A stretch of DNA of 64,000 nucleotides from Brachionus plicatilis (Eukaryota > Rotifera > Eurotatoria > Ploima > Brachionidae), in contig QEOQ01000460.1 of assembly GCA_010279815.1 (NCBI GenBank), forward strand, positions 757,409 through 821,408, in the 5' to 3' direction. Below the pieces are notes generated by a model, which saw nothing but the letters and a program-made list of their open reading frames with translations, searched no databases and was not told the origin of the DNA. The position numbers and the translations under genes are program-made. This document shows, piece by piece, positions 50,596-61,825 of the stretch. The number at the start of each line of letters is the position of its first letter. The stretch's first letter is position 1.

Positions 50596-53500
50596 GTTTT
50601 ATTTTTAGATATTTAAGATTTTTTTAGTTGTTTGTAATTATTAATAAATTTGATATGTTTTGGTTCCAAGTGTTGACCTTTTTTTTTACTTAAAATTTAA
50701 ATTAATAAAAATCCATGACTTTAAAGCTTTTAAGTGTTGTTTTTTTAATTGAAAATAATTTTGATATCAGAAAAAATAAAATCTTTTATTAGATGATAAT
50801 ATATTATAATTTTGAATTAAAATTTGAAAGAAAAAATTAGACAAAATAATTAATCGAAAAAAACACACCATATTAATTTTAAAAATTAATGTTAAAAAAA
50901 TAATTTTACTTATTTTGAATCTAAATTTTTTCTGCTTTTATTTTCTAGCTTATTTTTATCATTTTATAAATTTAAAAAAATCAATTCAGTCAATCTTCTG
51001 AATAAGAAACAAAGCTCGCTTTTTTATACAGTATGTTGCAACAATTTTGAAATTTAGTATTTTATTTCTTCAAAGTTACTTACAAATTGAATTTGTCAAA
51101 CAATTTAACAACACTAACTAAAAAAAATTTTTACTCCTACAATTTTATACTTAAAACTCGGCATATAAATAAACTTAAATTAAAAAAATTTATATCCAGA
51201 AAAATTTCAAAAATATAATAAAAAAACGGTCCCAGAGTTAGGAAATTTCGAAAATTCAAAGATATCTAAATATTAGAACAGCCTCTAGTCACACATTTAT
51301 GATTAATTCTTATTTGTCTTTAAATTGTTATACTCTATGTTCCTTTTAAAATAACAATACCAAAAACCTAATTTTACCAAAAATTGTTTCTAACCCACTA
51401 AAATGACAAATCGCTGGTCTACTAAAAAGTGGAGACAAAAATCAGAACTGGAAGACTTCGTAAGCTGACCTTTTGCAATGAAAATTAAAGTTTTTGAGAG
51501 ATAATAAAATACTTTTATTTAGCTATCAAAAATTGTCACTAATTTTAATTTAAAATTTCAAGAGTTAATCACTATTAAGTATATGTAATGATATTTCTCA
51601 AAAAAAAAAGGCTTGAGTCTCATTTAGCCTGCAGCGTAGCCAGAGAGGGCTGAGGGGTGCCCCTATCCAAAAATTAAAAGAGACTGAGCTCCCTTTTATT
51701 ATGTTCTATTTATCAAAAATAGTCAAAATTTTTCATAAATTATGGATAATTAAGATTTTTTAATTTGTTTGTTCTCATATTTTATAACTCATAAATTAAA
51801 TTTTTTTTTATGAATTCCATCTAATAAAATTAAATATTCTTATAAATATGTTTTTCCACTTGATGAACAAATGATCCTTTGATTTTCCTACAAATGGCGC
51901 ATTGGCACGTACAAATCACTCAGTAAGCGATTGGTTCAAGGAATAGAAAAATGATGCTTTTTAATGATGTAGCTGCTCGCCAGATTTCAACCCACATCGA
52001 TTAAAAAATTTTAAAAAAATGTCCTCTTTTTATTTACAGTACAATAATATTTTTTTAAACCAAAAAAAAATTTATGATAAATTAATATTCTAAAAAAAAC
52101 AATTTAAATGATTATTAATTGAACAGCTTCGTTTCTTTTTAATGACCCCGCTTGTCGAGATTGGTCTTGAAGATTTCCATGTTTTCAGTTTATCTCACTC
52201 TTGTGGTAACAATTTTTTTTTAAAAATTTTCAAAGTGTGATCATAACCGTATTTTTCTTTCTCTTATAAGATTAGAGAAATTGTTAAAATTCTTTTAATT
52301 ATACAAATAATAAACTTTTATTGAAGATTAAAATTAAGAGAAATGGAAGAAACAGATTTTTTGACTAATAACATTATTCAGACAGTTTTTTAGACAAATT
52401 CAAAGTTTTTAATTTTGGAAATTTATTTATTAATTAATTGAATTAGCCTCCTTTAAGGAGAAGTAAAAGTAAAAAGTTATAAAAAAAAAAAAAAAAATCT
52501 ATAATTTTGGAAATTTGATATGATCAGACTCGATTTAACTTACCTGAAAATTTGAAGCATAACTTGTTATTCAACTGTTTATTTTCACATACGGAACAAC
52601 TCAATCTCATATATGCTCTCATAATTCAAGTACAATCAAAGTCTATTCAGAAAAAGAAAGACAGAAAAGCATACAAAAAATATCAGAGCGTTTCGTCAAA
52701 TTTTTAATAAGAAAATTCATTTTTTATTATTGTATTAAAATTGCATCAATCTATTTAAATTTTAAATTTTAATTATTATTAATATTTGAATAAATTTATT
52801 TAGATAACATATGCCGATGAAAATAATCCTTTTGGATGTCTCTATTGAGAGTTGACAAATAATTTTATGATTGATATATAAATTAAGTGTAATCCAAACA
52901 GTGTAAATCAGTCGAGAACAGATAAAGACACCAGTCTGTAATAAGTCTGAACATGGTGTGAGACTACCTTTTGAATATTAATGATGATTGTAAGATTCAA
53001 TTTGAGCTATTCAAGATTGAAGCCATTCAGTTAACCAAAAGCACAAATCCAACATTTTTAAAAAGAAACTTTAAATTTTAAAAAAGATCCATTATTTATC
53101 GGCTTATATTTTTTAAAGATATAAAACCTTGTTCATGCAATAAAATAATGATATCAAATTAATTTTTTAAGGCAAAAACAAACCTTTATTCTAAAAATAA
53201 TTAGAAGCGATAGAGGCTCAGTTTAATGGGGTCCAGGGAGAAGCCCTGGTTTCAGGTAAGTAGAAGGTTAGACATACAAAATGCGGCCTTATTTATAGGT
53301 AATTTTTGTATTTTTTGATGTTAGTTTCGGAGAATGAATTTAAACAAGAAAAAGAATAATTCAAGTTTGATCCTATCAAAGATTTGTAAAGATTACCTGA
53401 TGTCTTTTTGGTTTTAGACCCTATTTCCTATTTGAGATATATTCTATTCTAAGTCTTGAATTAAAGCGCTCTTTTAATTCATCCACGCTTGGACTAAATG

Positions 53501-54673
53501 AAAATTTTGAGTATAAAGTGATGTATAAAAATTTATGGTGAATTTATGAAGAATAAAAAGGGTGTTAAATTGCAACACTTCATCACATAGCCGACATGAC
53601 CTTTAAAATATCCAAAAATATTACTATACTTTCAGAAAATAGTTCGAAGAAACTGGTAATGTAGGTGACAGAGTCAAACTTAGTTGAAATTTCTTTTTAT
53701 TTTTTTTAAATAATAAAAAATCAAAAAATCTTTATTTTTCAATAAAATTCCTGCTGAAAATATTTTGTGTATATCATCTCATTTTCTGCAGTCTAACTCA
53801 GTTGTCATAAAAAGATTCAAGCTTACAAGATTTGGTAAATTATTTTCCAATTCATTTTAATAAAAATCTTACATTAAAATGATAAAAATAAATATATACT
53901 TATGACATTTCGAAGTATATTAGATAAAAATTTATTTATAACCGAAAATCTATGATTTGATAAAGTTTTCAATAATTCGTAATAATTTTTAAAATCAGTG
54001 AAATAAAAATGAAAAATTTAAATTGAATTCAAAAAAGATGCTTGATTTCTTTAAAAATCAAATTATGAATAATTAAATTTGCTATTAATATGAATTGTTT
54101 TTTCAAATTCAAAATATTTTTAATCTTTGAAGCATAAATTTTTAAATGTAAAAATTAAAAAATAAAACCAACACTTTTTAAGATATAAATAAAATATCAG
54201 CTATGTTATAATATTAATTAATTCAAGAATAAATTGAAATTATTTTATAATTTAAAAATAATTTAGATTAAAAAATGAAAAAAATGCAAGCTTAGATTAG
54301 AATTTAAAAAAAGGATCAATTTTCTGAATAATTTTTTCTATTAATAAAGATTATTTTTTCATATAACTAAATAATAAATTTTACGAATAAAAATATGCTC
54401 AAAAGGTCATTTCCGAATTCAAAATTCAAATTTTAAAAAATATTTTCTGATAGACTACATGATAATTTCTGAACCATTCCTTCATTCTGGTTAGCATAAG
54501 TTCACATAAGAATTGCAATAGGAAGTTAAATCACCTTAGATATTGCTAAATTCTTGATTTTAATCTGAACTTAGTAAAGTCTTACAATATCAGCTAATTT
54601 TTGTTCAAAAAAAATATTCATTTTGTTTATTATCACTAAAAAAAATTAAAAAGTTAAAAAGACATTAAAAAAT
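50596..54673. other. Gene-free intergenic region
   Basis: After the ALYREF copy 1 polyadenylation signal there is no supportable open frame. Two GC-richer islets stand out: 51625-51690 (GCAGCGTAGCCAGAGAGGGC) and 53212-53270 (GGGGTCCAGGGAGAAGCCCT). Both look like short transposon remnants rather than genes, although neither is recognised. Confidence 0.5.
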
Positions 54674-56818
54674 CTAAATTTTTGAATTTTGCTTAGAACC
54701 AAAATATTTGACGAAATCATCTAGAATTAAAATGGGCTCAGACTGCTCATTCTTTCCAATACACAAATTTATATTTTCATGTGTACCAATTTTTTTCTCA
54801 AATTCAATGCTCATATTAATTAACTTTTCAAGTTTAAATCTCAGTAATCCATTTGCAAACTCTAATTTATTTTTTAGATAAATTAATCTTTCGGCCAAAA
54901 TCACATTTTTAGTTTCAGCTGCACCGATCAAACTCAGAACGGACACAGCGTTTCCAATTGTGCTCAGCGACAATACTTCAAAATCGAACAAAACATCATT
55001 TTTGATACTTCCACTCTTCATTTCATTAAATATTCTTGTCTGTATTTCTTTAACAATAGACTTATCATCTTCAATAATAAATTTATTCTGATCAGGTGGT
55101 ATTAACCTTGCCAGAACCGAATATATTTTGACATAGTTTTTGAACATTTTTTCGAATAAAACAATGAAAAAAATAAATTTTTTAGCATTGAATAAATTTA
55201 TTTCCAGACCATGGTCCCGCTCCACCAGAAGACTTGTGTTGATGACATATTTAAAAGAGTCGTCGAAGTCTCTGGCCTCGTCACCGGGCCGAAAAATGAA
55301 CTCTTTTGAGAACACTCGAGTCATAAAGGTATAAATATTAAATGCTTGGTTCCTATTGAGCTCGTCATCAATGCTGGACAGCACCAGACTAATGCTCACA
55401 AATGAAGCCCGGACTAAAAAATTGACCAACTGGTTTTTATAAGAGCAAAGTGCGATGTAAGTGGACGCACTTTCGAACAAGTCCTCTGACTGTCTAAGGG
55501 CTATTAATGGATCAAGATGGAATAAATTTTGGTGAGTTTTTAAATTTTCTAGGACAAGAGTAGTGGAACTGTTAGCCTCGGCGCCCACCGGCCAGTAAAC
55601 TCTAACCCCTAAATTTAAAAGCAAACTTTTCAAAAAAACACTCTGCTCAACCAAAGTATTAAGATTTATTTCTAATTTTGAATTAAATTTTGATCGATTT
55701 CTAAGCAAAAGACAAGTGCAAATGATTGATATTGGTTGAATAATTTGATTGTGAAGCATTCTAATGAGAATTAGATACGAAAATGACTCTATTTGCTTAA
55801 ATTGATCCTTGTTTAATTCGAATATAAAGCTTGGGTTCAATAGATTGGAAGAATTAGAGGGACTGGGTCCATTAGTGAGGAAAAGTATTTCTCTAAGACT
55901 GATTGGTCTTGAAAAATTGACAAATATTGAGCCATAAGATTGGTTCAAAATTGTCCGAGCTTTTACCAAACCCGAAACACTTTCTTTTGGCTTGGGTATT
56001 CCAAGTAGCTCGTTGGAGTATAGTGTTTCTTCGAGTAGTCTTTCGTAGGTCAAGCTTATTGGCACAAAATAGATATCTTGGCATCTGTGGCCCCTCATGA
56101 ACAATTCGGCACAAGTGGACAGCATGCCTAATTTTGGCTGAAGGCTTTTTGATGTTCGACTCCGCGTGCCCTCAATAAAAAATTCAAGGGGACGGTCGCA
56201 GTTGGATAGATGCTGTTGAACATATTCGCGGAAAATGGCCCAGTAGAGCTCGTCAGATCCAAACGAGCGTCGGATAAAAAAACCACCACAGTGTCTTATC
56301 ATTTTGCTAACAAATGACATGCTCAAAAAGTCTTGGCCTGCTGCGATTGTGGGCAATTGTAGATTTTTGTGGTAGCAAACAATTGAAATGAGTAGAAAGT
56401 CCATGTAGCTGCGGTGTAGCGGAAGGAGTACAGTAGGGTAATGTTTTAAAATAGACATGTTGTCCATGATGTCAGAATTGTAAAAAATGTGTTTATAAAT
56501 GGAAGAGAATACTTTTATTAGAATGAAGCCGAGCAGGCGAACGTATTTGAGGTCAAAATCGTGGGCCATTTCGTCAATGATTTTTTTTGCCTCGGCTTCG
56601 ACTTCGATGCGATCGGGCTTTGAGTCGCTTGGTTTTTCTAAAATTTTTGATATTACGTGTCGCAGACGATCGCTGTTCAGCACGTCTCGCTTAATTTGAT
56701 CCGGCGAGCGCTTTGGTTTTTTTTCGACGTTCTCCATGAATTGTTTTTTTTGCATTAACCAAAGCAATGGACCCCCCTGGTGCCTGATCTCTTCCAATAA
56801 ATCACAAAAGCCTTCCAT
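54674..56818 (-). CDS. GNPAT: Dihydroxyacetone-phosphate acyltransferase (peroxisomal)
   Basis: This intronless 714-codon gene is slightly longer than the usual ~680. The enzyme acylates dihydroxyacetone phosphate, the first step of ether-lipid and plasmalogen synthesis in peroxisomes. Acyltransferase motifs are in order: HRSYMD at residues 135-140 (the H-x4-D catalytic pair), GGFFIRR at 178-184, EGTRSR at 216-221 and VPISLTYER at 252-260. The C terminus ends SKI, a plausible variant of the peroxisomal targeting signal 1. The N-terminal leader (FCDLLEEIRHQGG) matches animal GNPAT better than mitochondrial GPAT. A minus-strand AATAAA is at 54631-54626. Absence of introns is unusual among these neighbours. 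The start at 56818 is the first ATG of a leader that matches the family. Confidence 0.93.
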   Translation of the reverse strand: MEGFCDLLEEIRHQGGPLLWLMQKKQFMENVEKKPKRSPDQIKRDVLNSDRLRHVISKILEKPSDSKPDRIEVEAEAKKIIDEMAHDFDLKYVRLLGFILIKVFSSIYKHIFYNSDIMDNMSILKHYPTVLLPLHRSYMDFLLISIVCYHKNLQLPTIAAGQDFLSMSFVSKMIRHCGGFFIRRSFGSDELYWAIFREYVQQHLSNCDRPLEFFIEGTRSRTSKSLQPKLGMLSTCAELFMRGHRCQDIYFVPISLTYERLLEETLYSNELLGIPKPKESVSGLVKARTILNQSYGSIFVNFSRPISLREILFLTNGPSPSNSSNLLNPSFIFELNKDQFKQIESFSYLILIRMLHNQIIQPISIICTCLLLRNRSKFNSKLEINLNTLVEQSVFLKSLLLNLGVRVYWPVGAEANSSTTLVLENLKTHQNLFHLDPLIALRQSEDLFESASTYIALCSYKNQLVNFLVRASFVSISLVLSSIDDELNRNQAFNIYTFMTRVFSKEFIFRPGDEARDFDDSFKYVINTSLLVERDHGLEINLFNAKKFIFFIVLFEKMFKNYVKIYSVLARLIPPDQNKFIIEDDKSIVKEIQTRIFNEMKSGSIKNDVLFDFEVLSLSTIGNAVSVLSLIGAAETKNVILAERLIYLKNKLEFANGLLRFKLEKLINMSIEFEKKIGTHENINLCIGKNEQSEPILILDDFVKYFGSKQNSKI

Positions 56819-58071
56819 TTTAAAGCAATTTTTTTGATTTTAAATTCCAATTTTATTAGAAAATTATGAGTTGATTTGATCTGTATTTTATGAGAAAAAA
56901 GCAAATTAAAATTTATTTTTATTCAGCTATAAGTTTTGGGTTTTTTAAAATAAAGTTTTATTAAAATATTAAGTTATTTCGTCAGCTAAAAATATACTTT
57001 TTTTTTGTTAAATTAAAGTAAAAAAATAGTTTCAATTTGTATATTTTTGAGAAATTAATAAAAAAAGTTTTCAATGTTTAAGATCAATAGAATTAATAAT
57101 CAATAGAGTTAAAATCACCAGAATTTAATCTAATTTAAAAAATTCAATTATGAATAATTTAGACAAAATAATTCGAATTTCTAATTTAATCGAAATTTAA
57201 TTGTTGTTTTCTTTTAAATCAGTTCGATTCTTAACACCGTTAAATAATTAAATAAAAAAATTAAACATTATTATTATTATTATTTTGATGGTCTTGTGAA
57301 AACCTGTTCACATTTCAATTCAATTTTTTTTCGAAATTATGTGAACAATTTTAAAATGTAAAATTATGTAAAAATTCAAATTTGAGGCTTTTCAAAAAAT
57401 AAAAAAAAAATTATCATTTTTTATACTCATATTACTTGATTTTTAAAATTTAAGTTTTGAAAATCATTTGTCCAAAATGTGAAGACTTACAATTTACGTG
57501 AAAAATATTTTTCACACATCAAAAATCGGTAAATATGATTTATCAAACTGCAGGATCAAAATTGCGTCAAAATTGTATTACGGGTTCATTTGCTGAAATT
57601 TAGAACTAGAGAAAACGGCAAAATTGAATATTCTTTTCGGGGTTAGAAATTTTCAATTTTAGAATTACAAGCTTTATTTTAAATTTAATTTGATATTAAA
57701 TTGAGAAATTGACTTTTATATTTTTAAATCATTTTAAAAGGGACATGAAAAACTAGCAAACTCGATGGGATTTTTAAACACAGTAATTTATAAATATTTT
57801 GAATGTAATAACAAAACATTTTACTGAGTATTTAATTTAAATAATTAGAAAAATGTATTCCTATTTTTTTAAATTTGTTGAATGGGCTTTCTATTAATTA
57901 AAAGAACTTTTATAGATAGAAAAAAGACCAGGCACTCAAAAACTTTATTACATATTTGATTAGTGAAAAATTCCGATAATATTTTTAACAAATTTATTTT
58001 TGAAAAATTTCAAAACAATTTATAAAAACATCATTTTTTATTATCAATTGTCATTGCTCGAAACATTTTTA
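56819..58071. other. Intergenic region between THUMPD1 and GNPAT
   Basis: This AT-rich spacer separates two genes on the same strand. It includes a short ATT microsatellite near 57268-57285. It must hold the GNPAT promoter and the THUMPD1 polyadenylation signal (minus-strand AATAAA at 58042-58037). No open frame of interest is seen. Confidence 0.55.
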
Positions 58072-58942
58072 TTAAACATTTTCTTTTTTAGTATCTTGGG
58101 TTTCAATTTTTGCTAAAGTAACTTTCTCAGTTTTATTAAATTTTGCACCCATTTCAATTAGATTGTATTTTTTGTTCTCAAAATATTTATCAACAAAACT
58201 GATGTAACACAAATTACATATCACATTTATAATTATTACATAATCAGGATTATCAAAGTCTACTTTATTTTGTTTATTTTTTGACTGTAAATAAGCACCG
58301 ATCTTTGTAAATACTTGATCTCTTGATAAAACATTATTGTTTGATGTTTTAAAGACACAACAATATTTAAATGGTTTTGATTCAGCTTCAGTTTCAGAGC
58401 AAGACTTTATGGGGTCTAGTTCATCAAGCGTCGAAATGAGGCATGCTTCAAGATCCTCCAAATACGATTTGCACGTATTTAATACAGGCAAAAAGCGCTG
58501 CACATACCGGCCTATTGATTTTTTTGTTTTTTCTACATGCTTGTAATTATTTAAAATAAAAAATTTTAAAAACTTATTTTCTTACTCCAAAGATGGATCC
58601 AACCACTTGATTTGGATCAAGGTCTGGCTGATTTATGAAAATAGTGTATTTGGCACCTGGGTCCAAAATGCTCATTTTTTTGTCCAAAGTATGCAGCGAA
58701 TTAAGCTCCTGTTGAAGTTGCTTTTCAATGTCATCGCTTTTGTCCGCTGATTGCACTTCCATTTCACCCGAAAATTGCTGAATCAACTTTCTGGCCTCGT
58801 TAATCAAAAAGGTAAATTTACAATTGTAAGTTATCAAGAAGCCTTTCATGTTTGGACCCAATTGGACTTTTTCATCGAACATATACTTTGATTTTTTATT
58901 CGATTTTTGAGAATTGGCATAATATTTTCGTTTGTTTCCCAT
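58072..58942 (-). CDS. THUMPD1: THUMP domain protein 1 (Tan1-type tRNA acetylation adaptor)
   Basis: Exons are 58942-58586 and 58539-58072, joined in phase 0 across a 46-nt intron, giving 274 residues. THUMPD1/Tan1 binds tRNA and assists the NAT10/Kre33 acetyltransferase in making N4-acetylcytidine in tRNA-Ser and tRNA-Leu. The N terminus is basic (GNKRKYY, KSNKKSKY), and GPNMKGFLITYNCKFTFLINEAR is the family's first conserved block. Exon 2 carries the THUMP domain: QRFLPVLNTCKSYLEDL, then FKYCCVFKTSNNNVLSRDQV, NKVDFDNPDYVIIINVI and CYISFVDKYFENKKYNL, which matches the family's C-terminal half well. Length is shorter than vertebrate homologues, mainly in the linker and tail. It shares orientation with GNPAT and ALYREF copy 2, but nothing suggests a shared transcript. 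Confidence 0.9.
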
Positions 58943-59242
58943 CTTTGAGCAGTTTTATCTATTTTTAGATAATATTAGAAAATTTTGGCAAAAAAATTAA
59001 TGCTTGTTGAACAGCACAAGTGATTTGGCTTAGGAAAAAATGAAAAAAAAGCACTTTAATTATTTAAAATATTTATTACACTTGGCTTTTTTGACCAAAA
59101 GAGACGAGTTTTTTATTATTAAAATGAAAATTAATTTTTTTTACATAAAATAATAGACAAAACAACAATAGCAAAAAAATAATTTTTATGCTATCTTAAT
59201 AGTATTACAAAATTTTAAATCTTTTAGGATGATAATAAAATT

Positions 59243-60130
59243 TTAATCAGTCTGCATTTTAGCATTGTGAGCATCCAGTTCGGCGTCCAGATCAGCTGCA
59301 GACTTGGTCGATTTGGGTTCCCGGTTAGGGCCTCTGCGAGCTCCGCCGCGACCTCCTCGTCTTCCACCATTATTTCCCAGACTTCTTCTGCCTCCACTCC
59401 GGTTGCCCGTCGCACTCAATGAGGTCGTCAGCTGAATATTCATGGGACGGCCTTTAATAGAAAAAATTATAAATAAAATTTAACACATTTTTTCCACAAT
59501 TAAACCTACCATCTAAACTAACTCCATTGTAGTGGGTCAAAGCTCTGATAGCGTCTGACTTTCGCTCAAAGAGCACATCAGCTGTTCCCAGTGAGCGTCC
59601 AGTGCGGTCATAATGGACCGCTGCTCTACGAATCTTGCCAAATTCGGCAAAAAGACCCTTTAAACAATTAAAATAAGCACCGAGTATTTTCATATTAAAT
59701 TTTAGAAAATAATACCTGAATATCGCTGTCTGTGACACCGAAATCAAGGTTTGAGATAACAAGTTTGGCTTGTCCTGTTCCGATTGTGCCAGCGCTATTT
59801 GAACGCTTGAATCGAGATGATTCCTGATACAAGTCATGGGTCCATTTTCCATTTATGGACTGAAAATAGATACATTCAAATTTTGATAAGACGAACAGAA
59901 ATTTAGATGTCAATCGAAACAAAATCTGTAAATTATAGTAAATCACATACCGCGTTTGCTTTGTTGGGTGAAAGACCACCGCCAGATCTTCTTTTTTGTA
60001 TCGCACCGCCTGGTGCGCCATTTGAACGGCCTGACGCGTTAAAACGTCCACCACCACCACCACGACGGCCACCACCGCGTCTTCCGCCAATTTTTTTCTC
60101 TTTAGCATACTCGTCCAAACTTTTGTCCAT
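59243..60130 (-). CDS. ALYREF: ALYREF/REF mRNA export adaptor, copy 2 (canonical)
   Basis: Four exons, 60130-59951, 59859-59716, 59657-59510 and 59451-59243, give 226 residues. The domain order is complete: N-terminal UAP56-binding motif ([12 protein letters not shown]), Gly/Arg-rich RGG box, KWTHDLY (the WxHD motif), and RRM from [18 protein letters not shown] through [19 protein letters not shown] and [15 protein letters not shown]. An RGG-rich tail ([13 protein letters not shown]) and the C-terminal helix [18 protein letters not shown] close it. It is the better candidate for the conventional TREX adaptor. Intron positions and phases match copy 1 about 9 kb away in the opposite orientation, so the pair is an inverted duplication of an intron-containing gene, not a retrocopy. 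Introns are 91, 58 and 58 nt. Confidence 0.94.
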
Positions 60131-61559
60131 TATCTAGTAAAAATTTATTGTAAAAAATTTCCAAATATATTGTAAGTGTTTGATTCGAATTTACAATTTG
60201 ACTCTAATTTTACTATTTCTTATCTAAAATATTTTGAAATTTCAAATCTTTAGCAAAGCATAGGAAAAAAATTGCTTAGTTTTCAAAAATGGCTCCAAAT
60301 TTATTTAAGATCCTTTAGATGAAAATTTTTCATTAATTTATATTAGAAAAAATAAGCACTAAGAACGTGTGCTTATTAAAAAATAATTACATGCATGCAA
60401 ATTTCAAGTTTCATTTTATTTTGTTGAAATTTTACAGCAGGAGCTTATCAAATATTTCAAATGAAAATTATTAAATGTTAAAAATTCTATAATAATTTGA
60501 CATATTTAACGTAACAAAGATAGAAATCAAATTTTATCATTTATCGCCGCAAATTGATTTTTTTTAATTTGTTAAACCAAGATTTATATAATATTTATGA
60601 ATTAAATATTGAGCTCTTAAATTGATTAGTTCTAAAAGTGAAGTGCGCACCTATCTTTTTTTTTTCCATAATTTTGAAATTCTTAAAATAATAGTGTAGC
60701 TTTTTTGACGTGTAAAACCTTAAATCGCACAGAAATTTTTAATGCTGCATTTGATAGCTTAAAAGATAAAAAACTATATTTGTGATCATAAAGCCTTACT
60801 TATGTTAGGTTTTATTCCAAAAAAATAATTTTTATTATAATATTATTTTTATAAAATTTCAAAGTCAAAATCAAGGAATGTTCCTCCTAAAAAACCCTCT
60901 TCATATCTTTATTCAAAAATTAAACATAAATAAGTAACTTTTAATAAATATAATCTTAAAATCTATAAATCAGTCTTTCAACGAACTTAACCGCTATCTT
61001 CTTAGGAACACAAAGCTTTATACCAAGTATAATCTCTTGGCTATAAAACATTTAAAATATCTAATTCAATGATAATTTAAAAATACCCGGTAACGAGCAT
61101 AGTTAATAAAATATTATGTAAGGTATGGCTATGACCTGCTAGCAATTTTTTCCCAAATATTTCTGAATAAATCTTTTAATAGTTCACTTTTCATGAGCAC
61201 AAATAATATTTATCCACAAATTCATTAAAAACCATCACTAATTAAGTTTAAATAAGCTTTGAATTAAACGTTTAACTATTTCAGTTTGCATTATTTATTT
61301 CAGAAAAATATCACAAAAAAGAAAAGGAATCACTAATTTAATAAAGTCGTAACTTTGCTTCAATTTATTCACTAATCAACCTAAAATAAAAAAAAATTCC
61401 ATTAAAATTTAAATACGTAATTTAAATACATATATTTTCTATAACCATTTGGAGAACAAAATACTCTTTTAAAAAGATAATCAATCCTCTTTCAATTAAA
61501 TATTTAAAAGTTTTTAACATTTACTTGTCACATCGTTTTTTAAAAAAATATATTTAAGT
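60131..61559. other. Upstream region of ALYREF copy 2, no gene seen
   Basis: This AT-rich region presumably contains the ALYREF copy 2 promoter near its left edge. No protein-like frame or paired repeat is visible. Confidence 0.5.
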
Positions 61560-61825
61560 CAGAGTAGTTTAAAAGTCACAAGTCTCAAGTCAAGTCCAAG
61601 TCCGGACTTTTTTTTCAAAAGTCAGAGCCAAAGACTTTTATCATTATTATTTAAAAAAAATTTAATTTTTTAAAAATAAAATGAGTCAAATAGATATCAT
61701 AGGCAATACATTAGTCAGAATCATGGACAAATGAAATTTCTGCCGCTCCAGGTTGTTATTATGGCAGCCTAGCAAGTGTAAATGTCCGGACTGGGACTTT
61801 AATTTGTGACCTTTAAATAACTCTG
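61560..61825. mobile_element. hAT-like miniature inverted-repeat element, copy 2
   Basis: This 266-bp element starts CAGAGTAGTTTAAAAGTCAC and ends GACCTTTAAATAACTCTG, an imperfect terminal inverted repeat. The flanking 8-mers ATTTAAGT (61552-61559) and ATTTAAAT (61826-61833) match at seven of eight positions, as expected of an aging 8-bp target duplication. Internal AAGTCCGGACTTTTTTTT matches copy 1. There is no coding capacity. Confidence 0.68.
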
